NCBI GenBank assembly: GCA_902493345.1
Contig: CABUPM010000056.1
Coordinates: 1-15,615, forward strand
DNA length: 15,615 nt
DNA from: an uncultured Eubacteriales bacterium
GTDB taxonomy: Bacteria > Bacillota > Clostridia > Lachnospirales > Bianqueaceae
Direction of reading: 5' to 3'
Part shown: positions 1 through 6,996 of the stretch, piece after piece
Layout: every line of letters starts with the position of its first letter
Position numbering within the stretch: the stretch's first letter is position 1
Notes under the pieces: model-generated
What the model was told of the DNA's origin: nothing
The model's database searches: none
Seen by the model: only the letters and a program-made list of their open reading frames with translations
Position numbers and translations under genes: made by a program

Positions 1-513
1 CAGCTCGGCCCTGAGATGAAGTCCACCGGTGAGGTGCTGGGAATCGGCCGCACGCTGGATGAGGCGCTGTATAAGGGCCTTGTAGCGGCGGGCTATAAGA
101 TGAAGAAGAACGGCGGTATCTTTATCACGGTTCGGGATCGGGATAAGAATGAGATCGCGGAGATCGCGGAAAAGTACGCGAAGCTGGGCTTCCGGCTGTA
201 TGCGACCAAGGGAACGGCAGCCGTGCTGAAGGCGGCCGGCCTGGACGTGATCGAGGTGCCGAAGATTCATGAGTGTGCCGAGCACAATACCATGAAGCTG
301 GTAGAGAGCGGAGAGGTCAACTACATTATCTCGTCCTCTGCCAAGGGACGTCTGCCGCAGCGAGACAGTGTAAAGATCCGCAGAAAAGCGGTAGAACACT
401 CCATCCCCTGCCTGACTTCTCTGGACACGGCAAACGCGTTGGCAGAGAGCTTGATGAGCGAATATTCCGAAGAGAATACGGAACTTGTCGAATTGAAGGA
501 TATGAAGCGGTAA
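1..513 (+). CDS. carB: Carbamoyl-phosphate synthase large subunit, C-terminal part (5' truncated)
   Basis: The open frame enters from the left edge with no start; the first residues read QLGPEMKSTGEVLGIG, the typical end of the second ATP-grasp half of CarB. What remains is about 170 residues: the junction and the C-terminal methylglyoxal-synthase-like regulatory domain, with GTAAVLKAAGLDV near residue 70 and VKIRRKAVEHSIP near residue 125. CarB joins ammonia (from the small subunit CarA), bicarbonate and two ATP into carbamoyl phosphate for pyrimidine and arginine synthesis in the cytoplasm. In known family members this terminal domain binds allosteric effectors such as UMP. The gene ends about 20 bases before a strong hairpin terminator, so it is probably the last gene of its operon. 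The carA gene is not in view. The identification is secure; only the missing 5' part limits it. Confidence 0.95.
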   Translation, partial: QLGPEMKSTGEVLGIGRTLDEALYKGLVAAGYKMKKNGGIFITVRDRDKNEIAEIAEKYAKLGFRLYATKGTAAVLKAAGLDVIEVPKIHECAEHNTMKLVESGEVNYIISSSAKGRLPQRDSVKIRRKAVEHSIPCLTSLDTANALAESLMSEYSEENTELVELKDMKR

Positions 514-533
514 AAGCTTAGAAATTGTTTAAG

Positions 534-577
534 AAGCCCCGGGTATTGCGAAAAAACATTGCATGCCCGGGGCTTTT
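534..577 (+). terminator. Rho-independent terminator of carB
   Basis: AAGCCCCGGG (534-543) pairs perfectly with CCCGGGGCTT (566-575) and is followed by a short T run. It starts about 20 bases after the carB stop. The T run is short and gives way to the -10 box of the next promoter. Confidence 0.85.
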
Positions 578-587
578 ATGCTATACT
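559..587 (+). promoter_or_regulatory. Sigma-A promoter for the 630-4824 operon, nested in the carB terminator
   Basis: TTGCAT (559-564), a 17-base spacer and TATACT (582-587), with TG one base before the -10 (extended -10). The -35 lies in the loop and arm of the carB terminator and the -10 follows its T run. Transcription should start near 594, which excludes any translation start upstream of 600 for the next gene. Confidence 0.7.
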
Positions 588-629
588 TTACAGAGTATCG
601 ACTATCAATTGCGTGGGAGGATCAGGACG

Positions 630-1331
630 ATGAGTAAAACAGAAGAGAAAGAACAGCTGATTCTCTCAGATGAGAAAGTTTTTGCAGAGGGACTGTGTTT
701 TACTAAACTATTTTGGGTGTTTTTTGTGGGATGCATCATTGGTTTCATTGCGGAGACTCTGTATTGCATCTTTATCGAGCACAAATTTGGGCTGCGCGGG
801 GGGCTTCTGTATGGGCCGTTCAACCCGGTCTACGGTTCCGGAGCGGTGCTGATTACATTAGTGTTATCTACGATTCCGAAAAAGGCGCGGACGCCGGTGG
901 GATATTTTCTGATTACAATGGTGCTTGGCGCCGTGTTTGAATATACGTTGAGCGTGCTGCAGGAGAAGTTTTTCGGGACGGTTTCGTGGCAGTACGACGA
1001 TACCTTCTGGAATATCGGAGGCCGGACCAATCTGGCTTTTGCTGCCTGCTGGGGCTTTTTGGGCGTCATGTGGATGTCGGTGATATACCCGGCTTTTACC
1101 AAGCGGATTGAGAGGATACCGATCCGGCTGGGCAGAATTCTTACGGTGATTGCCTGTACATTTATGGCGTTCAATATAACCATGTCCATATTGGCGGCCA
1201 GCCGGCATACGTCCAGGCGGGCGGGCCAGCCGCCGTCCAACGCGGTAGAGGAGTGGCTGGATCAGCATTATCCGGATGAAGTGATGGATCGGATCTATCC
1301 GAACGCAGTGCCGGTAGACGGACAGAAATAG
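630..1331 (+). CDS. CmpB-like multispanning membrane protein (putative ABC-transporter permease family)
   Basis: A 233-residue membrane protein of the family usually annotated 'putative ABC transporter permease' (ABC_trans_CmpB). About five hydrophobic segments are visible near residues 25-48, 66-83, 90-110, 134-155 and 168-190. The family-like signature RGGLLYGPFNPVYG (56-69) follows the first. Acidic residues sit inside helices at E42 (FIAET) and E104 (FEY). The ATG at 630 is chosen because GGGAGG precedes it by about 9 bases and because the frame further upstream lies before the predicted transcription start. Despite the family name there is no ATP-binding subunit nearby, so an ABC role is doubtful and the true function is unknown. 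It is the first gene of an operon; the P-type ATPase follows after 27 bases. A role helping ion transport is only a guess from context. Confidence 0.75.
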   Translation: MSKTEEKEQLILSDEKVFAEGLCFTKLFWVFFVGCIIGFIAETLYCIFIEHKFGLRGGLLYGPFNPVYGSGAVLITLVLSTIPKKARTPVGYFLITMVLGAVFEYTLSVLQEKFFGTVSWQYDDTFWNIGGRTNLAFAACWGFLGVMWMSVIYPAFTKRIERIPIRLGRILTVIACTFMAFNITMSILAASRHTSRRAGQPPSNAVEEWLDQHYPDEVMDRIYPNAVPVDGQK

Positions 1332-1358
1332 GACGATATGCGACAGGAGGAAGGGCCA

Positions 1359-3902
1359 ATGGAAGAGGGAAAGAAGGTAGAGCTTACCGCGGGAGCCGCG
1401 CCGGCGCCGGAGGTTCGGCTGTCGGAGTATAAGGTGGATAAGGATAAAGGATTGACGGCAGAAGAGGTTGCCAAGCGCCACGAAGAGGGACGGGACAATG
1501 TGGACGATATGGGACAGACCAAGACGGTCAAGGAGATCATCCGAGGCCATGTGTGTACCCTGTTCAACCTGGTCAATATTGTTCTGGCGATTGCGGTCAT
1601 CGCCGTGGGATCCTTCAAGAATGTCACGTTTATGGCGATTATTATAGCTAATACGGCGATAGGGATCTTTCAGGAGATTCGTTCGAAGCGGACGATGGAC
1701 CGGCTGACTTTTCTCTCGGCCAGTAAGGTCAAGGTGGTGCGTGACGGCCGGAAAGAGGAAGTTGTAAGCTCTGAGGTGGTTCAGGATGATGTGATGATCC
1801 TGGAACCGGGCAATCAGGTGCAGGCGGACGCTCTGGTGCTGGAAGGCCAGTGTCAGGTGGATGAGTCCTTTATTACAGGGGAAGCCGACGCGATCGTCAA
1901 GGAGCCGGGAGATACGATGATGGCGGGCTCATACCTGATCAACGGTAAATGCCGCGCGCAGGCGGTACAGGTCGGTAAGGAGAAGTACGTATCGTCCATC
2001 TCCAGCGGCGCTAAATTTGTAAAGAAAATCAATTCTGAGATTATGACCTCTTTGCAGTGGATTGTACGCGTGATCTCGGTGCTGATCGTTCCGTTGGGCG
2101 TGGTTATTTTTATCAAGCAGTACGGACTGGAAGGAGCGACGATCCAGAGCGCGGTCGTTTCTACGACGGCGTCCCTGATCGGTATGATTCCGGAGGGATT
2201 GATGCTCTTGACCAGTACGGCGCTGGCGGTCAGCGTTATACGGCTGTCGCGTTATAAAGTACTGGTACAGCAGCTGTATTGTATTGAGACATTGGCGAGG
2301 GTGGATACCCTGTGTCTGGATAAGACGGGAACCCTGACGGAAGGCTATATGGAGGTAGTGGATACGATGATGCTTGGCGAGCAATATGCCAAGTGGATTC
2401 CCAAGGCACTGGTATCTCTGACGCAGGCGATTCCGGACAAGAACGCGACATTCAAGGCCATCGCGGAAAAATACAAGGATGACGGCAGCGCGTCGTGGAA
2501 GTGTGTACAAGCGGTGTCTTTCTCCAGCAAAACCAAATGGTCCGGCGCCACGTTTGAGGAGCAGGGGACATTTTGTATCGGCGCCGCGGAGTTCCTGTAC
2601 CCCTCCATGAGCGAAGAACTGCATAAGAAGATCAATGAGTACGCGATGGAATACCGTGTGCTGTTGGTTGTGCATTCCAAGAATAGTTTTCAGGGCGAGG
2701 CGCTGCCGGACGCGGCGTCGATCGAGCCGATCGGACTGATTCTCCTGAGGGATAAGGTCCGTGAGGCGGCCAAGCCGACACTGGAGTATTTTGCGCAGCA
2801 GGGCGTGGATATCAAGGTGATCTCCGGAGACAGCCCGCATACGGTAGCGGGGATCGCCAAGTATACCGGAGTGAAGAACTGGGATAAGATGGTGGACGCC
2901 AGCACGCTTACGAACGAGGAAGAGCTGGCGCAGGCGGCTAATGAGTATACCGTTTTCGGACGAGTGACACCGCAGCAGAAAAAGCAGCTGGTTATGGCCA
3001 TGAAAAGGGCGGGTCATACGGTTGCCATGACAGGAGACGGCGTCAACGATGTATTGGCGCTGAAGGAAGCCGATTGCAGCATCGCGATGGCATCCGGTAC
3101 GGACGCGGCGAGAAACGCGGCGGAGCTGGTACTGTTGGAGTCCAATTTTGACGCGATGCCGCAGGTCGTAGCGGAAGGCCGCAGGTGTATCAACAATGTC
3201 GAGCGGTCCTCTTCTCTGTTTTTGACAAAAACCGTGTATTCGGGATTATTGGCGCTGCTCTTCGCGTTTATTACACTGCAGTATCCATTCATTCCGATTC
3301 AGATGAGCCTGATCAGTACAAGCTGTATCGGCGTCCCGGCTTTTTTCCTGGCGCTGCAGCCGAATCGGGAGCGTGTGCAGGGACGATTCCTGAAAAACGT
3401 TCTGTTAAAAGCAATCCCGGGCGGTCTGTCTGTTGTCGTCAATATCTGTTTTATTCTGTTTTGCGCGGGCCGTTTCGGTCTGGAATCCAGTATGGTATCC
3501 ACTCTTTGCGTGGTGGTCGCGGGTTTTACCGGCCTGTTGATTCTGTTCCGAATCAGTAAACCCTTTAACTGGCTGCGGACGCTTGTATTTATCGCGATGA
3601 ATCTTATTTTCTGGGGCGGAATCGCGTTCTTCCCGGAGTTCTTCTCTTTGCAGAGAGCCAATCCGGATCTGCTGGTGTTCATGCTGCTCTTTATGTCCGC
3701 AGGTTATGGTCTGCTGAACTTCATGTTCCGTCTGTTTGAGGATCGTTCCCAGCAAATTCGTCAGTTTAAGGAAAATCGGCGGATTCACAGGGAGGAGCGG
3801 ATCCAGAGACGAATCGATAAAAAGGCCGCGAAAACGGCGGAGAGAGAAGCCAGAAGAGAGGCAAGGAAGAATAAGCATGGAGGAAAGAGCCGGGAAAAAT
3901 AA
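1359..3902 (+). CDS. Cation-translocating P-type ATPase (CtpE-like)
   Basis: An 847-residue P-type ATPase that uses ATP through an aspartyl-phosphate intermediate to move a cation across the membrane. Motifs in order: actuator TGE (173-175), membrane-helix PEGL (278-281), phosphorylation site DKTGTLT with D321, and hinge TGDGVND with D560 and D564. Two hydrophobic helices precede the actuator domain, two flank PEGL and about six follow the hinge. There are no N-terminal CxxC heavy-metal domains and no CPC motif, which argues against copper or zinc export. PEGL rather than PEGLP and the overall layout resemble the CtpE group, for which calcium transport has been reported in mycobacteria; the ion here is unproven. 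The last 40 residues are a very basic, probably helical cytoplasmic tail. Start: AGGAGG at 1345-1350 lies 8 bases before the ATG at 1359, better than the ATG at 1338. Its 3' end overlaps the methyltransferase start by 26 bases. Confidence 0.93.
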   Translation: MEEGKKVELTAGAAPAPEVRLSEYKVDKDKGLTAEEVAKRHEEGRDNVDDMGQTKTVKEIIRGHVCTLFNLVNIVLAIAVIAVGSFKNVTFMAIIIANTAIGIFQEIRSKRTMDRLTFLSASKVKVVRDGRKEEVVSSEVVQDDVMILEPGNQVQADALVLEGQCQVDESFITGEADAIVKEPGDTMMAGSYLINGKCRAQAVQVGKEKYVSSISSGAKFVKKINSEIMTSLQWIVRVISVLIVPLGVVIFIKQYGLEGATIQSAVVSTTASLIGMIPEGLMLLTSTALAVSVIRLSRYKVLVQQLYCIETLARVDTLCLDKTGTLTEGYMEVVDTMMLGEQYAKWIPKALVSLTQAIPDKNATFKAIAEKYKDDGSASWKCVQAVSFSSKTKWSGATFEEQGTFCIGAAEFLYPSMSEELHKKINEYAMEYRVLLVVHSKNSFQGEALPDAASIEPIGLILLRDKVREAAKPTLEYFAQQGVDIKVISGDSPHTVAGIAKYTGVKNWDKMVDASTLTNEEELAQAANEYTVFGRVTPQQKKQLVMAMKRAGHTVAMTGDGVNDVLALKEADCSIAMASGTDAARNAAELVLLESNFDAMPQVVAEGRRCINNVERSSSLFLTKTVYSGLLALLFAFITLQYPFIPIQMSLISTSCIGVPAFFLALQPNRERVQGRFLKNVLLKAIPGGLSVVVNICFILFCAGRFGLESSMVSTLCVVVAGFTGLLILFRISKPFNWLRTLVFIAMNLIFWGGIAFFPEFFSLQRANPDLLVFMLLFMSAGYGLLNFMFRLFEDRSQQIRQFKENRRIHREERIQRRIDKKAAKTAEREARREARKNKHGGKSREK

Positions 3903-4824
3903 GACCATACGGACCTCGGTAGAAGAGGGACGGGAATACCTGGAACGCTGTGTCTGTGTAAAGGAAGGACAGACGCTGGAGCAGGTTCTGGACCGGACCC
4001 TATGGGGGAATATGTTCGAGGTGTGCCCCCTGCTGCCGGAAAAGACGGTAGATCTGATTATTGCGGATCCGCCGTATAATCTGACCAAGAATTATAACGG
4101 TAATCGCTTTCAAAAGAAAAAAGCAGAAGAATACGAAGACTATACACGGCAATGGCTGCGGGCAGTGTACCCGCTCTTAAAAGAAGAAGGCTCTATCTAT
4201 GTCTGCTGTGACTGGGAGAGCAGTCTGATTATCGGCCGGGTTCTAAGTGAGATGTTTCAGGTGCGCAACAGAATCACCTGGCAGAGAGAAAAAGGGCGCG
4301 GCGCTAAGAAGAACTGGAAGAATGGGATGGAGGATATCTGGTTCGCGACCAAAGGCAGCAGCTATACCTTCCATCTGGACGCGGTAAAGCTGCGGCGGAA
4401 GGTGTTGGCGCCATACCGGGCAGAAGGAGTTCCTAAGGATTGGACCGAGAGTGAGGGTAACCGTTACCGCGATACCTGCCCGTCCAACTTCTGGGATGAT
4501 ATCACGATTCCCTTTTGGTCCATGGCGGAAAATACAGCGCATCCGACACAGAAGCCGGAGAAGCTGATCGCGAAGATTCTTCTGGCGAGTTCGTCGGAGG
4601 GGGACGTCGTGCTGGACCCTTTTTTGGGATCCGGGACGACCAGTGTCACAGCCAGGAAGTTGGGACGGCATTATATTGGAATTGAGGCCGAGGCTCGGTA
4701 CTGCGTATGGGCAGAGCAGCGCCTGGAGGCGGCAGAAACTGATACCAGGATTCAGGGATATCAGGACGGTGTGTTTTGGGAGAGAAATTCGATTCCGACA
4801 GAGAAAAAGGCTGGTCATCTATAA
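3877..4824 (+). CDS. Beta-class DNA methyltransferase (N6-adenine or N4-cytosine), solitary
   Basis: A 315-residue site-specific DNA methyltransferase. The catalytic motif IV is DPPY (64-67, in IIADPPYNL) and the S-adenosylmethionine-binding motif I is DPFLGSGTT (247-255). Motif IV coming before motif I, with the target-recognition region between, defines the beta class. HPTQKPEKL just before motif I is also typical. DPPY favours N6-adenine, but N4-cytosine cannot be excluded. The target sequence cannot be read from the protein with confidence. Start: ATG at 3877 with AAGGAAG 7 bases upstream, inside the end of the P-type ATPase gene, giving translational coupling. No restriction endonuclease lies beside it, so it may be an orphan methylase acting in regulation or a remnant of a restriction-modification system. 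The stop codon lies inside the loop of the downstream terminator. Confidence 0.92.
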   Translation: MEERAGKNKTIRTSVEEGREYLERCVCVKEGQTLEQVLDRTLWGNMFEVCPLLPEKTVDLIIADPPYNLTKNYNGNRFQKKKAEEYEDYTRQWLRAVYPLLKEEGSIYVCCDWESSLIIGRVLSEMFQVRNRITWQREKGRGAKKNWKNGMEDIWFATKGSSYTFHLDAVKLRRKVLAPYRAEGVPKDWTESEGNRYRDTCPSNFWDDITIPFWSMAENTAHPTQKPEKLIAKILLASSSEGDVVLDPFLGSGTTSVTARKLGRHYIGIEAEARYCVWAEQRLEAAETDTRIQGYQDGVFWERNSIPTEKKAGHL

Positions 4825-4841
4825 CGGAGAGACCAGCCTTT
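4806..4841. terminator. Bidirectional terminator between convergent genes
   Basis: AAAGGCTGGTC (4806-4816) pairs perfectly with GACCAGCCTTT (4831-4841). Read on the minus strand the stem is followed by TTTTTCTC, a good terminator for the esterase gene ending at 4849. On the plus strand it is followed by a weaker TTTACTGTTATT. The stop codon of the methyltransferase is in the loop. Confidence 0.85.
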
Positions 4842-4848
4842 ACTGTTA

Positions 4849-5910
4849 TTATTGATTATGCCGGATCAGGAAGTTCAGGAAGTGATCCCAGTCATAGCGG
4901 CTTAAAAAGTGCGTGCCGCGCCGGATATGGTAGCCAATGCGTCCGTCCGGGTAACTGTCCGGGGGGACAGGCAGTCGGTCTTCGCACACAAGAGGCTGGA
5001 CGCCGAGAAGCGTGTAGACACGCCCAGCTTCCACTGCACTTAAGAATTCTGATGCGGGATCCGCCCAGGTATCTTCCTCGGCACTGGCGACATACAGGAG
5101 ACGGGGCGCAACCAGGGCCAGAAGAAAATGCTGATCAAAGGGCATAGCGTCCTCGCGGCCTTTGTACTGCTGATAATTGGGACAGAACCAGTAGGGGAAG
5201 TTGGTGCTGATTACCTGTACATTTTCACCAACCTTGCCGCGGGTAATTGCGGCACCGCTGCATCCGGAATTATTGGAGTATACAGCATAGAAGCGAGTAT
5301 CGCAGGCTCCGGCCCACAGGGCGGTTTTTCCAAGACGGGAATGCCCGGCGACCGCGATCTTTTCGTGGCAGATCTCGGGACGTGTCAACAGATAATCCAG
5401 TACACGCAATGCGGCAAAGGCCCACAGGCTGATGGTTCCGGGATCCTCTGGCTGCCGCGGTGCCGTGATGTAGAGCGGACCCAGGCCGGAAGTAAAGCCG
5501 TCATCCGTATCGTTGGCAACATCGCGGTAGAAGAAGCCGGCAATGGCAAAGCCGTGATCGATCAATTCTTCCATGGGAGAGGAATCGTTATCCGGAAGGG
5601 GAGAGAATGAGATGTGTACTACGGCCGGAACAGGCTGCTCCGACTTGGGAACAACCAGATAGAACGGGAAAGTAAATGGGCCCTTGGGCGTATCCCAGGT
5701 CAGCGCGATCTGCTGACGCACAGCTTTTCCAGCGTAAGCGGCTTTTTCCTCCAGGATCTGAGCGTGTACGCATTCAGGAGCGGGCGGGATGGCGCCGTAG
5801 ATCTCCCTTTCCAGTATTTTCTGAATCTCCGCGCGCCGAATGGGCCAGGGAGTATCATCCGGGAGAATCTTCGGTAGATGACGAAGCTGCAATTCTGTTT
5901 GTAGTGACAT
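4849..5910 (-). CDS. CE15-like (glucuronoyl/acetylxylan esterase-type) alpha/beta hydrolase
   Basis: A 353-residue alpha/beta hydrolase. GHSRLGKTALWAG (189-201) carries the predicted nucleophile S191 and the CE15-style SRxGK signature. AEEDTWADP (277-285) probably supplies the acid (E279 or D280), and GTH with H334 near the C-terminus supplies the histidine. In many CE15 glucuronoyl esterases a Glu sits in an ESG motif after the nucleophile; here the equivalent stretch reads NNSGCSG, so the acid must be elsewhere. There is no signal peptide, so it acts inside the cell, perhaps removing ester groups from imported plant-cell-wall oligosaccharides; that role is an inference. Start: AAAGGAGG (5918-5925) lies 7 bases before the ATG. 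It lies downstream of the HIT gene, with a terminator directly between them. The exact substrate is unknown. Confidence 0.85.
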   Translation of the reverse strand: MSLQTELQLRHLPKILPDDTPWPIRRAEIQKILEREIYGAIPPAPECVHAQILEEKAAYAGKAVRQQIALTWDTPKGPFTFPFYLVVPKSEQPVPAVVHISFSPLPDNDSSPMEELIDHGFAIAGFFYRDVANDTDDGFTSGLGPLYITAPRQPEDPGTISLWAFAALRVLDYLLTRPEICHEKIAVAGHSRLGKTALWAGACDTRFYAVYSNNSGCSGAAITRGKVGENVQVISTNFPYWFCPNYQQYKGREDAMPFDQHFLLALVAPRLLYVASAEEDTWADPASEFLSAVEAGRVYTLLGVQPLVCEDRLPVPPDSYPDGRIGYHIRRGTHFLSRYDWDHFLNFLIRHNQ

Positions 5911-5930
5911 AGTGTGACCTCCTTTGATAT

Positions 5931-5963
5931 AAAAAATAAAAGGGCGCGAAAACAGCGCCCCTT
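5931..5963 (-). terminator. Rho-independent terminator of the HIT gene
   Basis: On the minus strand GGGGCGC (5955-5961) pairs with GCGCCC (5942-5947), extended by A-T pairs, and is followed by TTTTATTTTTT. It sits about 5 bases after the HIT stop codon and ends about 6 bases before the Shine-Dalgarno sequence of the esterase gene. Confidence 0.88.
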
Positions 5964-5967
5964 AGAG

Positions 5968-6393
5968 TTACAGGTTATCCTTGATCTTCTGGATCAGCTC
6001 CGCGTATTCAGCGTCGCTCAAGGTTTTGACACCGGGATTCATGGCAAATACACCGCCCCACTCATATTCGTCTTTGTATTTGGGAACGAGGTGGAAGTGC
6101 AGATGATGTCCGGTATCGCCGTAAGCGCCGTAATTTACCTTGTCCGGATGGAAGGCGGCCTGCAGCGCGCGGGAAACATGGGCGATATCAGCAAAGAAAG
6201 CGTTCCGCTCCTCGTCAGAGAGCAGGGTCATATCGCCGAGATGGCGCTTGTGAGCGACAATAACACGGCCGGGATGGCTTTGCTCCTTAAAAAGGTACAG
6301 CTTACTGGTGGGAAGCTCGCAGATCTTGATGCCGAACTGATCCAGCTTCTCATCTTCCATGCAATATGCGCAATTGGTATCTTTGATTTCCAT
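5968..6393 (-). CDS. HIT-family nucleotide hydrolase/transferase
   Basis: A 141-residue histidine-triad protein. The defining motif is H97-L-H99-F-H101-L-V near residues 97-103, where the middle histidine attacks the alpha-phosphate of a nucleotide conjugate. Residues 8-11 form CAYC, a pair that in related proteins can bind zinc together with later histidines. The length fits small HIT proteins of the HINT/Fhit type, which hydrolyse AMP-lysine, adenosine phosphoramidates or dinucleoside polyphosphates; the substrate cannot be told from sequence. Start: the ATG at 6393 has AAAGGA 7 bases upstream (6401-6406 on the plus strand), better than the ATG seven codons upstream. It has its own strong promoter at 6438-6466 and its own terminator, so it is probably mainly a single-gene transcript. 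Confidence 0.93.
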   Translation of the reverse strand: MEIKDTNCAYCMEDEKLDQFGIKICELPTSKLYLFKEQSHPGRVIVAHKRHLGDMTLLSDEERNAFFADIAHVSRALQAAFHPDKVNYGAYGDTGHHLHFHLVPKYKDEYEWGGVFAMNPGVKTLSDAEYAELIQKIKDNL

Positions 6394-6437
6394 AGTTAAG
6401 TCCTTTCTCCGCAAGAGCGGTTTAAGTTGATACTAGG

Positions 6438-6466
6438 ATTGTAGTACAAAGTTGGGTTTTTGTCAA
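6438..6466 (-). promoter_or_regulatory. Sigma-A promoter of the HIT gene
   Basis: On the minus strand TTGACA (6466-6461) is followed by a 17-base spacer and TACAAT (6443-6438). The -35 is a perfect consensus. Transcription would start near 6431, giving a leader of about 37 bases. Confidence 0.82.
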
Positions 6467-6474
6467 TAAAACGG

Positions 6475-6502
6475 TTGACATTTCGGGAGGAATCGGTACA
6501 AT
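6475..6502 (+). promoter_or_regulatory. Sigma-A promoter of the CYTH/NERD operon
   Basis: TTGACA (6475-6480), a 16-base spacer and TACAAT (6497-6502). It is back to back with the HIT promoter. The two TTGACA boxes form the palindrome TGTCAA-8 bases-TTGACA (6461-6480). The start near 6509 leaves a leader of only about 16 bases, almost all of it the Shine-Dalgarno region. Confidence 0.82.
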
Positions 6503-6524
6503 AAATAGGAGGGAGGGAAGTCAG

Positions 6525-6977
6525 ATGGAGATCGAACGAAAATTCCTGGTAGAGAAGCTGCCGGAGCAGGCGGCGGCAGAAGCGATTCATATAGAGCAGG
6601 GGTATATCAGTACAGATCCGGTGATTCGAATCCGTTCCTGGAACAATGGGAAGGAACAGCGGTATATCCTGACGGTTAAAGGCAGCGGGATGATCGTCCG
6701 GGAGGAATACGAACTGGAGCTTACTTCCCGCCAATTTGAAGGGCTGAAAGAAAAGTGTTCAGGTCAGTTTATTGATAAAACACGATATATATATCCGTTA
6801 GAGAACGGCTTGAAGGCCGAAGTAGATGTGTTCGGGGGCGCACAGCAGGGATTGATCCTGGCTGAGGTGGAATTTTTGAGTGAGGACGGAATGCGGGAGT
6901 TTCAGAAGCCGGAATGGTTCGGCGAGGATGTGTCCCAGGATCCGCGCTATCACAATAGTAATATGACGAGGGCATAA
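6525..6977 (+). CDS. CYTH-domain protein (triphosphate tunnel metalloenzyme)
   Basis: A 150-residue single-domain CYTH protein. The N-terminus MEIERKF carries the hallmark ExExK motif (E2, E4, K6) that binds divalent metal and triphosphate. Further tunnel residues are visible: IRIR (near 35-38), LTVKG (near 49-53), the EEYELEL strand, DKTRY (near 85) and AEVDVF followed by LAEVEF. The terminal DPRYHNSNM stretch is typical of the bacterial short form. Small enzymes of this kind hydrolyse inorganic triphosphate or nucleoside triphosphates; adenylate cyclase activity is possible but less likely. It acts in the cytoplasm. Start: the ATG is preceded by a long purine stretch, with GGGAGG ending 8 bases upstream. 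The next gene begins 19 bases downstream and probably shares the transcript. Confidence 0.9.
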   Translation: MEIERKFLVEKLPEQAAAEAIHIEQGYISTDPVIRIRSWNNGKEQRYILTVKGSGMIVREEYELELTSRQFEGLKEKCSGQFIDKTRYIYPLENGLKAEVDVFGGAQQGLILAEVEFLSEDGMREFQKPEWFGEDVSQDPRYHNSNMTRA

Positions 6978-6996
6978 AGAGCAGGAGGAATTCAAT

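Noticed and set aside
484..494. Spo0A box TTGTCGAA near the end of carB
   Set aside because: It lies within coding sequence, and a match of this length is expected by chance in a window of this size.
525..629. N-terminal extension of the CmpB-like gene to 525
   Set aside because: The extension would run through the carB terminator and the promoter, and 630 has a good ribosome binding site.
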